From contig DDXV01000016.1 of NCBI GenBank assembly GCA_002347815.1, forward strand, positions 26,366 to 90,365: 64,000 nucleotides of DNA. The letters run 5' to 3'. The stretch is from Syntrophaceae bacterium UBA2251. Lineage in GTDB: Bacteria; Desulfobacterota; Syntrophia; Syntrophales; UBA2251. The stretch's first letter is position 1, and every line of letters starts with the position of its first letter. Below the pieces are notes generated by a model. It worked only from the letters and a program-made list of their open reading frames with translations. It ran no database searches and was not told the origin of the DNA. Shown piece by piece: positions 31,517 through 39,939 of this stretch. The translations under genes were made by a program, and so were the position numbers.

Positions 31517-33046
31517 TTGATCGTCAAGGTCTTCAGCAGCGCCATCATCGGCGTGGACGCTTACCCCGTGGCCGTCGAGGTGGATATTTCTCCCGGCCTG
31601 CCCCAGTTCTCCACCGTAGGCCTGCCCGACGTGGCGGTCCGGGAAAGCAAGGACCGCATCAAGGCGGCCATCAAGAATTCGGGCTACCCGTTCCCGAAGA
31701 CCCACGTGACGGTCAACCTGGCCCCGGCCGACATCAAGAAAGAGGGAACGGGATTCGACCTCCCGATGGCTGTGGCCATTCTCGCCGCGGATGGGACCCT
31801 GGAGCCTCAACCGGCGCAGGACTATCTCCTGGTGGGAGAACTGTCCCTGGACGGGTCGGTCAAGGGCGTGCCCGGCGTTCTCTCCGCCGCCTTCCAGGCG
31901 CGGGCCTCGGGGAAAAAAGGCATCATCGTCCCCGTGGAAAACGCCCGTGAAGCCGCCATGGTTCAGGATGTCGGGGTCATGCCCGTGGGGAATCTGGCCG
32001 AGGTGGTCGAGTTTCTCTCCGGCCGCAGGGCGATCGAACCGGTGGTCATCGACGCGGCGGCCGTCTTCCGCCAGAGCCACCAATACCCCTTCGACTTCAA
32101 GGATATCAGAGGTCAGGAGCAGGCCAAGCGCGCCCTGGAAGTGGCGGCGGCGGGCTCGCATAACGTGTTGATGATCGGTCCGCCGGGGGCCGGAAAGACG
32201 ATGCTCGCCCAGCGGCTGCCGACCATTCTCCCCGACCTGACGTTCCCCGAGGCCGTTGAAACCACGAAGATCTATTCCGTGGCGGGCCTTCTGGACCGGA
32301 AGCAGGCCTTTCTGGCGACCCGGCCGTTTCGCGCCCCCCACCACAGCATCTCCGACGCCGGGATGGTCGGCGGCGGGCACGTTCCCCATCCGGGGGAAAT
32401 CAGCCTCGCCCACCAGGGGGTGCTTTTTCTCGATGAGCTTCCGGAGTTTCGAAAGAACGCCCTCGAGTCGCTGCGCCAGCCCCTGGAAGACGGGACGGTC
32501 ACGATCAGCCGTTCCCTGATGCGGACGACCTATCCCGCCCGCTTCATGCTGATCGCAGCCATGAACCCCTGCATCTGCGGATTCTATGGGGATCCCCGAC
32601 GGGCGTGCCGGTGCAGCCCGCAGCAGATCCGCCAGTACCAGGGGCGGATCTCCGGGCCCCTGCTCGACCGGATCGACATCCACATCGACGTCCCCGCCGT
32701 CCGGTACCGGGAGCTGGCGGCCCGCCAGACGGCCGAGCCCTCCGCCGCCATCAAGGCGCGGATCGAGGCCGCCCGACGGCGCCAGCGGGAGCGCCTCCCC
32801 GATCATCCCCTCTTCACGAACGCCCGCCTGACCGACCCGCAACTGAAGGCGTTCTGCGCCCTCGACACCGACTCGCAGCGCCTCCTGGAAATGGCCGTCG
32901 ACCGTCTGGGGCTCTCCGCCCGGGCCTACACGCGCATCCTCAAGGTCGCCCGGACCATCGCCGACCTCGAGGGCGAAGCGGACATCCGGCCGCCCCATGT
33001 CGCCGAGGCCATCCAGTATCGAACCCTTGATCGCGCGCTGATTTAG
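31517..33046 (+). CDS. YifB/ComM family Mg-chelatase-like AAA+ ATPase
   Basis: A 509-residue protein. The N-terminal Lon-protease-like fold (about 1-170) begins VFSSAIIGVDAYPVAVEVDI. The AAA+ core has GPPGAGKTMLAQRLP (about 221) as Walker A and VLFLDELPEF as Walker B, followed by the sensor region MLIAAMNPCICG, and the C-terminal chelatase lid (about 410-505). ComM, the studied relative, is a helicase promoting branch migration during natural transformation. The name Mg-chelatase-like is structural only. The start is TTG, preceded by AGGAGG seven bases away. Confidence 0.92.
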   Translation: MIVKVFSSAIIGVDAYPVAVEVDISPGLPQFSTVGLPDVAVRESKDRIKAAIKNSGYPFPKTHVTVNLAPADIKKEGTGFDLPMAVAILAADGTLEPQPAQDYLLVGELSLDGSVKGVPGVLSAAFQARASGKKGIIVPVENAREAAMVQDVGVMPVGNLAEVVEFLSGRRAIEPVVIDAAAVFRQSHQYPFDFKDIRGQEQAKRALEVAAAGSHNVLMIGPPGAGKTMLAQRLPTILPDLTFPEAVETTKIYSVAGLLDRKQAFLATRPFRAPHHSISDAGMVGGGHVPHPGEISLAHQGVLFLDELPEFRKNALESLRQPLEDGTVTISRSLMRTTYPARFMLIAAMNPCICGFYGDPRRACRCSPQQIRQYQGRISGPLLDRIDIHIDVPAVRYRELAARQTAEPSAAIKARIEAARRRQRERLPDHPLFTNARLTDPQLKAFCALDTDSQRLLEMAVDRLGLSARAYTRILKVARTIADLEGEADIRPPHVAEAIQYRTLDRALI

Positions 33047-33110
33047 TGGTATGCAGTGAACCGCGTAGATTCATCCGGTTATGGAAACATTGACGAAAAG
33101 AGGAATGGGT

Positions 33111-34184
33111 ATGGAAATCACGATCAGGGAGCTTCCCCCCGAAAAAAGGAAAGCGAAGCCCGCCGACGAATCCAAACTGGGATTCGGAAAGTTCTTCACG
33201 GACCATATGTTCACCCTGAAATACGACACCGCGCTCGGCTGGCACGATGCACTGATTGGACCTTACCAGCCGCTCTCCCTGGACCCGACGGCCATGTGCC
33301 TGCACTACGGACAGGAGATCTTCGAAGGGCTGAAGGCCTATCGCGGTCAGGACGGCGCCATTTACCTCTTCCGTCCGGAGGAAAACATCCGCCGGATGAA
33401 CGCCTCCGCCGAGCGGCTCTGCATGCCCCCCGTCGACCCCGCCCTGTTTCTCGACGCGCTGAAGGGGCTGGTCCGCGTGGAGAAGGACTGGATTCCTCAC
33501 AGCCGGGGCGCCTCCCTGTACATCCGCCCCACGATGATCGCCACGGAGCCCGCGCTCGGCGTGCATCCGGCCGGGGCCTACCTCTTCTTCATCGTGGTCG
33601 GTCCCGTGGGAGCGTACTATGCGGAAGGCTTCGCGCCGACCAAAATCTTCGTCAGCGAGGACTACGTGCGCGCCGTGCGGGGGGGCATGGGGAACTGCAA
33701 GGCCGCCGGGAACTACGCGGCCAGCCTCTACGCCAGCCGAATCGCATCGGACATGGGGTATACCCAGGTCCTGTGGCTGGACGCCATCGAACGGAAATAC
33801 GCGGAGGAAGTGGGAACGAGCAACATCTTCTTCGTCATCGGGGACGAACTGGTCACTCCCCCGCTCGCCGGATCGATCCTCCCGGGCGTCACGCGCAACT
33901 CCGTCCTCCAGATCGCCCGCCACTGGGGCTGCCGTGTGGCGGAGCGACCCGTGGCGATCGCGGAAGTGATCGAGGCCGCCGGCAGCGGCGTCCTCAAGGA
34001 GGCCTTTGCCTCCGGAACGGCGGCGATCGTTTCCCCCATCGGCCAGATCTACTACCAGGGCAAGGAGCACGTGATCAATGGCGGCAAGACCGGCGCCCTG
34101 ACGGAGCGGCTCTACAACGAGATCCTTCAGATTCAATACGGAGAGAAGGACGATCCCTTCGGCTGGCGGATGCAGATCGCATAG
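33111..34184 (+). CDS. ilvE: Branched-chain-amino-acid aminotransferase
   Basis: A 357-residue PLP-dependent class IV aminotransferase interconverting valine, leucine or isoleucine with their 2-oxo acids. The N-terminal marker LGFGKFFTDHMF, the substrate segment SLDPTAMCLHYGQEIFEGLK and the PLP-lysine motif GGMGNCKAAGNYAAS are all present, as is TSNIFFVIGDELVTPPL. The ATG at 33111 is chosen because AGAGGA lies 7 bp upstream; an in-frame ATG at 33081 has no such site. It lies 64 bp after the yifB-like gene. The candidate replication origin lies directly downstream. Confidence 0.95.
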   Translation: MEITIRELPPEKRKAKPADESKLGFGKFFTDHMFTLKYDTALGWHDALIGPYQPLSLDPTAMCLHYGQEIFEGLKAYRGQDGAIYLFRPEENIRRMNASAERLCMPPVDPALFLDALKGLVRVEKDWIPHSRGASLYIRPTMIATEPALGVHPAGAYLFFIVVGPVGAYYAEGFAPTKIFVSEDYVRAVRGGMGNCKAAGNYAASLYASRIASDMGYTQVLWLDAIERKYAEEVGTSNIFFVIGDELVTPPLAGSILPGVTRNSVLQIARHWGCRVAERPVAIAEVIEAAGSGVLKEAFASGTAAIVSPIGQIYYQGKEHVINGGKTGALTERLYNEILQIQYGEKDDPFGWRMQIA

Positions 34185-34258
34185 AGAATGCGAGACCGAC
34201 CCCCAGCGTGCTCCTCATACCGGGGGCGATACAGACATTGATACGGGGACTTGGCGCG

Positions 34259-34465
34259 AAATCCACAGTCCTGTGGAAAAGGTTGTGGATAACGATGTGC
34301 ATAACTGCCCTAAGTCTGCAATTGCGACACTTTTCTACCTCATTGCGTAAGGTTTGGGCAACAACAATTTCCAATATTATCGATGAGTTAGATTATATAG
34401 GCTGAAATTCCTTCACTTATCGCCCTTTTCGGATGCGGGATATTAACTTTAATAAAAAATGTGAC
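34259..34465. other. oriC: Candidate chromosomal replication origin (oriC): DnaA boxes beside AT-rich DNA
   Basis: The 347-bp gap between ilvE and lolA has three minus-strand matches to the DnaA box TTWTNCACA: TTTTCCACA (34280-34272), the perfect TTATCCACA (34292-34284) and TTATGCACA (34304-34296), with starts exactly 12 bp apart. A weaker plus-strand match, AAATCCACA, sits at 34259-34267. AT-rich DNA follows (about 34363-34400 and 34438-34462), suited to unwinding. Predominant gene orientation switches from minus to plus within 3 kb. No dnaA or dnaN gene is nearby. Confidence 0.5.
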
Positions 34466-34531
34466 CGGAAAGGGCCGATTTTAGAAGACGCAGGCACGAT
34501 ATTTGACAGCCCGAAAAGAAAGGACCGGAAC

Positions 34532-35221
34532 GTGAACGCTCGGGGGACATGGACCCTTCAACGGGCCCTGTTCGTGATTGCGATGACGGCGCTGTCCCTG
34601 ATCGGAACCCGCCCCGCCGGGGCGGACCTCCCGCCCCTGCCGGAGGTCATCGCGGGCATTCAGCGGCAATACGACGGCATGACCGATCTTCGGGCGCGCT
34701 TTGTCCAGGAAATCTCGCTCAACACGATGCAGCGGACGGATCGCGAGGAGGGAACCCTCTACTGGAAAAAGCCCCAGCGGATGCTCTGGGATTATGACAA
34801 ACCCCGGGTCAAGAAACTGATCATCAATCACCGGCAGGCCTGGCTGTATATCCCCGAGGACCAGGCCGCCTATACGCAGAAGACGGGGGCGCTGCTGAAA
34901 TCCCAGACGGCCGTCCGGCTTTTTTCCGGATTTTCAAGCCTTCAGGAAGATTTCGAGATCCGCTTCGCCCAGCCGTCCGGGAAAGACCGGGAAGGGAACT
35001 ACCTGCTCCTCCTGACCCCGAAAGGCCGGGAGACGGGGGCGTCGGATATCGTCGTGACGGTCGATCCGGAACGTCACCTGGTCATCCGCTGCCGCTTTGT
35101 GGACGCCTACGGAAACGTCACCCGTCTTTCACTGACGCAGGTCCAGACCGACCGGCGCCTCCCCGATCGGTTGTTTCACTTCGAACCGCCGCCGGGAGTC
35201 GATGTGCTTCCCCTGCCGTAA
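34532..35221 (+). CDS. lolA: Outer-membrane lipoprotein carrier LolA
   Basis: A 229-residue periplasmic chaperone that carries lipoproteins from LolCDE to the outer membrane. After a short basic start, residues about 10-32 form a signal peptide (ALFVIAMTALSLIGTRPAGA). The mature part has the LolA pattern: YDGMTDLRARFVQEI, GTLYWKKPQRMLWDYDKP and YIPEDQAAYTQK. The frame is open upstream, but the GTG at 34532 with AAAGGA before it gives the proper signal peptide. The presence of lolA implies a didermic cell. It is the first gene to the right of the candidate origin. Confidence 0.88.
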   Translation: MNARGTWTLQRALFVIAMTALSLIGTRPAGADLPPLPEVIAGIQRQYDGMTDLRARFVQEISLNTMQRTDREEGTLYWKKPQRMLWDYDKPRVKKLIINHRQAWLYIPEDQAAYTQKTGALLKSQTAVRLFSGFSSLQEDFEIRFAQPSGKDREGNYLLLLTPKGRETGASDIVVTVDPERHLVIRCRFVDAYGNVTRLSLTQVQTDRRLPDRLFHFEPPPGVDVLPLP

Positions 35222-35260
35222 CGCCTCCCGGGCCGGCCGGTTTCAGAAGGATATCCCGTC

Positions 35261-37348
35261 ATGATGAACATCGCCCTTCCCCCCTGGACCGGACCCGACG
35301 CGAACGAATCGTTCCTCAAACGGGAATGGCTCGAGACCAACGGACGGGGGGGATACGCCTCCAGCACCCTGCTTAACTGCCATACCCGCAAATATCACGG
35401 GCTGCTCGTCGCGAACCTCGCATCTCCCCCGGGCCGGTATGTCCTGCTGTCCAAATTCGAGGACTCCCTGCGGCTGCGGAACCGGGAGATTTTTCTCTCC
35501 TGCCATCAGTACCCGGGGACCTTCTTTCCCGACGAGGTCCCGCTCCGGGAATTTATCCTGGACGATTATCCCTCGTTTCTTTACACGGCGGCCCTCCCCG
35601 GCCCGGGGACGGCCGCGGGAATCAAGGGGGACGCCCCGGCCGGCGGAACGATTCGCCTGCGCAAATCCATCCTGATGATCGACGGGGAGGATGCCGTCCT
35701 CGTCCGTTACGACCTGGAAGCCGGTCCGGCCGGCGCCGTGCTCCGCCTGAGACCCTTTCTCGCCTACCGGGGCCGGCACGAACTGAGCCGTCGGACCCCC
35801 TTCCTGCAGGCCGAGGTGCAGCCGGCGCCCAACGGATTTTTCATGAACCCCTATCAGGGCATGCCCCCCCTGTATCTCCAGACCAACAGGAAGGGCCGCT
35901 TCATCGAGGCCCCCGTCTGGTATGAAAACTTCGAATACGTCCGGGAGCAGGAACGGGGCTACGATTGGCATGAGGATTTGTTCACGCCCGGCATCCTCGA
36001 AGTGCCGATTCGCACCGGCCAGGCCATTCTCGTACGCGCGGCGACGACGCCGGGCAACACGGCGCTGCACCGCCTCTGGCAGCGGGAAACGGGCGGGCGG
36101 CGAACGGCGGCGACGGAAGGGAAGGTTTCAGCGCCGGGAAGGACCGAACCCCCGCCCGGACCGGAGGATCCGTCCGCCGGCGGCCTGGCGGCCGAAGATT
36201 TTTCCTGCCGGGAGCGGCTTCTCAGGGCCGCCCGGCGCTTCCTCGTGACGACCCCGGCCGGCCGGCCGGCCGTGATCGCCGGCTATCCCTGGTTCGGAGA
36301 CTGGGGTCGCGACACCCTCATCGCCCTGCCGGGGATCGCCTTCTGCTGCGGCCGGCTGGAGGAAGGCGCCGCGATCCTGGACGCCCTGGGGGACCACGAA
36401 CGGGACGGCCTCCTGCCCAATTATTTCTCCGAAGACGAAAGCGATCCGCCCTACAACACGGTGGACGCCTCCCTGTGGTTTTTCTGGGCGGTTCAGCAGT
36501 ACCTCCTTTACGGGGGAGACCCGGAACGCGTCCGCCTGAGGTTCTGGCCCGTCATGACGCGGATCCTGGCGCATTTTCTGGACGGCACGCGCCTGAACAT
36601 CGGCATGGACGACCGGGGGTTGCTGCACGCCGGCGACGGGAAGGACGCCCTCACGTGGATGGACGCCCAGGTCGAAGGCCGGCCGGTCACGCCGCGGGAC
36701 GGCTGCGCCGTGGAGATCAATGCCCTGTGGTACAACGCCCTCGCCTTCTCCGAACAGTTGTCCCACCGGTTCGGGAAGCAGGACATCGATCTCGAGGGCA
36801 TGCTCCGCAAGATCCGCCAGTCGTTTCAGGATACCTTCTGGCTCGAGTCGGAACAGTACCTGGGCGACGTCTACGTCCGGGACCGGCTGGATCGGGCCAT
36901 CCGCCCCAATCAGATCCTGGCCGTTTCCCTCCCCTTTTCGCCCCTGGACCCGTTCAAATGGAAGGCGGTGATGCGCACGGTGACCGACCACCTGCTCACG
37001 CCGTGCGGCCTGCGCACCCTTTCGCCGGAGGATCCCGCGTATCGGGGCGTTTACGGCGGCGATCCGGCCGCGCGGGACGGGGCGTACCACCAGGGGACGG
37101 TCTGGCCCTGGCTCCTCGGCCATTTCGGGGAGGCGACCCTGCGGGTGGCCGAAGACCGGCCCGCCGCCCGGACGTTTCTCCTCAGGCATTTGCGTGCATT
37201 TCTGCGGGCGCACCTGCCCGAGGCGGGCGTGGGCGGCGTCTCCGAAATCTTCGGCGGAGACGCCCCTCACCATCCCGACGGCTGCATCGACCAGGCCTGG
37301 AGCGTGGGAGAACTGATCCGTCTCTACGATCTTCTGGCGCGGGGATAA
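35261..37348 (+). CDS. Glycogen debranching enzyme / amylo-alpha-1,6-glucosidase
   Basis: A 695-residue GDE family enzyme with an N-terminal domain (about 1-270, marker RGGYASSTLLNCHTRKYHGL) and a C-terminal (alpha/alpha)6 catalytic domain (about 320-690). The catalytic region contains YPWFGDWGRDTLIALPGI and EINALWYNALAFS, plus HQGTVWPWLLGHF. It hydrolyses alpha-1,6 branches of glycogen-like storage polysaccharide. The linker about 275-320 is Pro/Gly-rich. It lies 39 bp after lolA, but a shared role is unlikely. The last 23 bp, including the stop, are repeated downstream. Confidence 0.92.
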   Translation: MMNIALPPWTGPDANESFLKREWLETNGRGGYASSTLLNCHTRKYHGLLVANLASPPGRYVLLSKFEDSLRLRNREIFLSCHQYPGTFFPDEVPLREFILDDYPSFLYTAALPGPGTAAGIKGDAPAGGTIRLRKSILMIDGEDAVLVRYDLEAGPAGAVLRLRPFLAYRGRHELSRRTPFLQAEVQPAPNGFFMNPYQGMPPLYLQTNRKGRFIEAPVWYENFEYVREQERGYDWHEDLFTPGILEVPIRTGQAILVRAATTPGNTALHRLWQRETGGRRTAATEGKVSAPGRTEPPPGPEDPSAGGLAAEDFSCRERLLRAARRFLVTTPAGRPAVIAGYPWFGDWGRDTLIALPGIAFCCGRLEEGAAILDALGDHERDGLLPNYFSEDESDPPYNTVDASLWFFWAVQQYLLYGGDPERVRLRFWPVMTRILAHFLDGTRLNIGMDDRGLLHAGDGKDALTWMDAQVEGRPVTPRDGCAVEINALWYNALAFSEQLSHRFGKQDIDLEGMLRKIRQSFQDTFWLESEQYLGDVYVRDRLDRAIRPNQILAVSLPFSPLDPFKWKAVMRTVTDHLLTPCGLRTLSPEDPAYRGVYGGDPAARDGAYHQGTVWPWLLGHFGEATLRVAEDRPAARTFLLRHLRAFLRAHLPEAGVGGVSEIFGGDAPHHPDGCIDQAWSVGELIRLYDLLARG

Positions 37349-37418
37349 GGGCACCGGAACGCCAAACGTCAGGACGGTCACGGGCGCGCGGTCCCACGAC
37401 CTTCTGGCGCGGGGATAA
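37326..37418 (+). repeat. Direct repeat copying the debranching-enzyme gene end
   Basis: The 23 bp at 37326-37348, ending with the TAA stop, recur at 37396-37418 with one mismatch, exactly 70 bp away. This suggests a small local duplication with divergence of the rest, or gene-end repair. There is no coding consequence. Confidence 0.7.
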
Positions 37419-37468
37419 CGGCCGGGCGGGAGGCCCTCCGCGCGCCGGCATCGGATGGCCCCGGACGC

Positions 37469-37915
37469 TCAGCGGGACTTCGCCAGTTCTCCGTACTTCC
37501 GGGTCACGACGAAGATCCCCTGGTCGAACATCTGGATGGTCCGGTTGATGCTTTCCACCGCCTGATGCATGTCCAGCGTGGTCACGAAGACCACGTTGAA
37601 ATCGGCAAAAAGCCAGATGTGGCGGCGGAGCAGGATGAGGGTGTAAACGGCCTCTTCGAGGGGGATGCCCTTGTCGAACATCTCCTGCCCGAGACGGGAG
37701 AAGAACTCATCCACCTCCGGGTAGGGGCGGGCGGAGAAGTAAAGCTTCCGCAGGTTCTCGTAGAAGCTGATCCCCCACTGGACATATTCCGCTTCCGACA
37801 ACGCGTGGTAGAACGGGGTTCGGGGGTTGGAGCGTACGGCCTTGCTCCACTGTCGCGCAACTTCTTCGGTGTGGCGTTCCAGAATGTCGATCAGCTTATC
37901 CGCGAATGCTCTCAT
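37469..37915 (-). CDS. RsbRD N-terminal-like sensor domain protein
   Basis: A 148-residue all-helical protein resembling the N-terminal domain of RsbR/RsbRD stressosome proteins, a globin-like fold. The matching stretch runs from LIDILERHTEEVARQWSKAV to FYHALSEAEYVQWG. The STAS output domain of RsbR is absent, so it is a stand-alone sensor-like domain. The ATG at 37915 has GGAGGGGACC before it and is preferred over the more upstream ATG at 37930. Its partner and signal are not evident from the neighbours. Confidence 0.7.
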   Translation of the reverse strand: MRAFADKLIDILERHTEEVARQWSKAVRSNPRTPFYHALSEAEYVQWGISFYENLRKLYFSARPYPEVDEFFSRLGQEMFDKGIPLEEAVYTLILLRRHIWLFADFNVVFVTTLDMHQAVESINRTIQMFDQGIFVVTRKYGELAKSR

Positions 37916-38104
37916 GGTCCCCTCCTTCATCTCTTCCGTAACCGTTGACGGGATGTAAACCGGTGGACGCGCATCGCTCGCTGAGGCACGACCCTATATT
38001 AAGTCCGGGACGCAGCCGTGTCAAGAGAGCGCGGGGAGCGGGGATGCGGGGCGCCGCAGAAGGGGGGGCGCCTTCGACGTCACGGGACGGGTGATGGCCG
38101 CGCC

Positions 38105-38929
38105 TCATTCATAGCGGACGAGGCTGTCGATCCGCCCCATCAGTTCCGCCACGGCACGCTCCACGTCCGCCACCGCCACGCGGACGGCGGCCTGCGGGCA
38201 GACGGCGGCGCACCGGCCGCAGCCCTTGCACAGGGCGGCGTCGTGAACGATCCCCCCGCCCTCCAGGCGGATCGCCCCCATGAAGCACTCCTCCACACAG
38301 GCGCCGCACCGCACGCACAGATCCGGATCGACGGTGATCGCGAGCCCGGCCAGCGGATGAATGGCCGCCTGGGCCTCGGCCGGCAGATAACGGCCGGAAT
38401 TCATGATCGTGCAGCAGCACCGGCAGCAGTAACAGATCGTCAGCAGTTTCCCCCGGTCCTTCACCCCCCAGATGAAGTTATCGATCCGGACGCGTCCGGT
38501 CATGGGGATGAGCCCTTCCCGAAGGGCGGCCTCCAGATGCGCCAGAGCCTCCTCCACCGTGACGTGGCGGGCGATCCGGGGATCGATCTCCTTCGTCCCC
38601 TCCCCCAGGAGGGTGCAGCCCATCGTGACGGGATGGCGGCGGCACGATTTCGCGTCCCGGCAGGTGCAGCGGTTGATGAGGACCCGATGGGAGGAACGGC
38701 GGATGAGCGCCTCCACGACCTGGCGGGGCAGGAGGGTGCTGGCGCTGCCGCCGGCCTCTTCGTTGACGGGGAGGTAGGTGATGTTGAGGTTTTTCCCGGT
38801 AAAGAGGGGCAGGCTGCCCCAGGCGACCGCCCGGCCGACGATGGGCCAGCGGGTCATGCGCGCGCTGATCCAGGTCAAGGGCCAGATCCTGGCCAGAACG
38901 GCCAGCCACCATGCGGGTCTGACGGACAT
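38105..38929 (-). CDS. Cys-rich ferredoxin-like protein with CxCCxCCC motif (paralog 1)
   Basis: A 274-residue iron-sulfur protein. Residues about 80-110 carry a first Cys group (RCTCRDAKSC, MGCTLLG), about 155-172 a dense group reading TICYCCRCCCT, and about 205-262 two classical 4Fe-4S motifs, CVRCGACVEECF and CKGCGRCAAVCPQ. The N-terminus has hydrophobic stretches (about 5-25) that may be membrane-associated. The gene at 60115 encodes a paralog with the same Cys layout. Such proteins occur in anaerobes but have no assigned role; electron transfer or sensing is inferred. GGGAGG precedes the ATG, and a promoter and a palindrome lie upstream. Confidence 0.8.
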   Translation of the reverse strand: MSVRPAWWLAVLARIWPLTWISARMTRWPIVGRAVAWGSLPLFTGKNLNITYLPVNEEAGGSASTLLPRQVVEALIRRSSHRVLINRCTCRDAKSCRRHPVTMGCTLLGEGTKEIDPRIARHVTVEEALAHLEAALREGLIPMTGRVRIDNFIWGVKDRGKLLTICYCCRCCCTIMNSGRYLPAEAQAAIHPLAGLAITVDPDLCVRCGACVEECFMGAIRLEGGGIVHDAALCKGCGRCAAVCPQAAVRVAVADVERAVAELMGRIDSLVRYE

Positions 38930-38974
38930 GTTGCCTCCCTTCCCGGCCCGCAAACGGCCACGGCGACGCCGCTC

Positions 38975-38988
38975 GGGATCCGGATCCC
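38975..38988. promoter_or_regulatory. Perfect 14-bp palindrome in the leader of the Cys-rich ferredoxin gene
   Basis: GGGATCCGGATCCC lies between the candidate promoter (39023-39052) and the ATG at 38929, so it would sit in the 5' untranslated region. It may be an operator. The rest of the 337-bp space to the DUF486 gene shows nothing else. Confidence 0.3.
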
Positions 38989-39022
38989 GGGATCTTGATC
39001 CCCCCGGCGGATCCATGTATTT

Positions 39023-39052
39023 CAAATAGACGCATCCCCGCGCCGTTGTCAA
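39023..39052 (-). promoter_or_regulatory. Candidate sigma-70 promoter for the Cys-rich ferredoxin gene
   Basis: On the minus strand TTGACA (39052-39047), an 18-bp spacer and TATTTG (39028-39023) precede the gene, with the ATG about 95 bp downstream. Confidence 0.5.
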
Positions 39053-39266
39053 GACCTCCGTCGGGGATCCGGGGGATGGACCGTCCGGCAGCGAGCCCAA
39101 GGAGGGTCCGTCCGGGCCGGCGGCCGGGGCGGGGCGTATTTTTCCTTGATTTCCCGGGGCTTCTTGTCTATGCCTGCCCGCGCCGACGCCGAGCGCGTGC
39201 ACCGCCGGAAGGACGCGGGGGGGGCGCACGATCGGACGAAAACCTTGACCCAGGAGTCCGTTTCCG

Positions 39267-39614
39267 GTGTTCAAAACCGTCGTGCTGCTGTTTTTCTCCA
39301 ACCTGTTCATGACGTTCGCCGGGTACGGCCATCTCAAGTACATGAACGGCCGGCCGCTCCTGGTCGTCATCCTGCTGAGCTGGGGCATCGCCCTGTTCGA
39401 GTACACTCTCCAGGTCCCCGCCAACCGCATCGGGTTCCACTATTACAACCTCGGTCAATTGAAGGTGATCCAGGAAATCATCACCATGACGGTCTTCGCC
39501 GGATTCGTCTTTCTCGTCATGAAACAGCCGCTCAAATGGGACTACCTGTGGGCGGGGCTTTGCCTGGTCGGCGCCGCCTACTTCATGTTCCGCGGCGGTC
39601 TGCCCCCCGCCTGA
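39267..39614 (+). CDS. DUF486 family small membrane protein (DMT-like)
   Basis: A 115-residue protein with four predicted membrane helices (about 3-20, 30-50, 66-86 and 91-108), matching DUF486, a small relative of the drug/metabolite transporter fold. The family stretch YGHLKYMNGRPLLVVILLSW and the segment LGQLKVIQEIITMTVF are visible. The substrate is unknown. The start is GTG with AGGAG upstream. It stands alone between the ferredoxin gene and the carboxylase operon. Confidence 0.85.
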   Translation: MFKTVVLLFFSNLFMTFAGYGHLKYMNGRPLLVVILLSWGIALFEYTLQVPANRIGFHYYNLGQLKVIQEIITMTVFAGFVFLVMKQPLKWDYLWAGLCLVGAAYFMFRGGLPPA

Positions 39615-39733
39615 TCGCGTTCCGTTCCCCCTTCGCCCTCCCCTGAAGCCCGCCCGGACCGGCGGCCATGACAACGGACAGCCGCCCGCCGACGCTCCCC
39701 GCCGGGGACAGGCATTCCCTTCCGGAAAATCGC

Positions 39734-39787
39734 TTGACATGAAATATGAATTCAATTATTGAACCGAATCAGGTTCAGATTGTGAAC
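39734..39787 (+). promoter_or_regulatory. Promoter and tandem palindromic operators of the acyl-CoA carboxylase operon
   Basis: TTGACA (39734-39739) with a weak TATTGA 17 bp on is overlapped by two copies of TTCA-N5-TGAA: TTCAATTATTGAA (39751-39763) and TTCAGATTGTGAA (39774-39786), 23 bp apart, about two helical turns. An extra TGAATTCA (39747-39754) and GAACC-N6-GGTTC (39761-39776) share half-sites. The TetR encoded at the operon end (49288) is the likely binder. The leader to the ATG is about 150 bp. Confidence 0.6.
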
Positions 39788-39939
39788 TGGATAATCCCGT
39801 TTTAGAACCTTCTCGGCTTCATCGATCGCAAAACCTTTTCGCCCCTTGAGCCCCCGGATCCGTTAAACGACCGGGGGGAGATTTTCAGTCATCCGATTTC
39901 CACAGATTCAACCCATTTCGTCGACCACACGGAGGGCTT

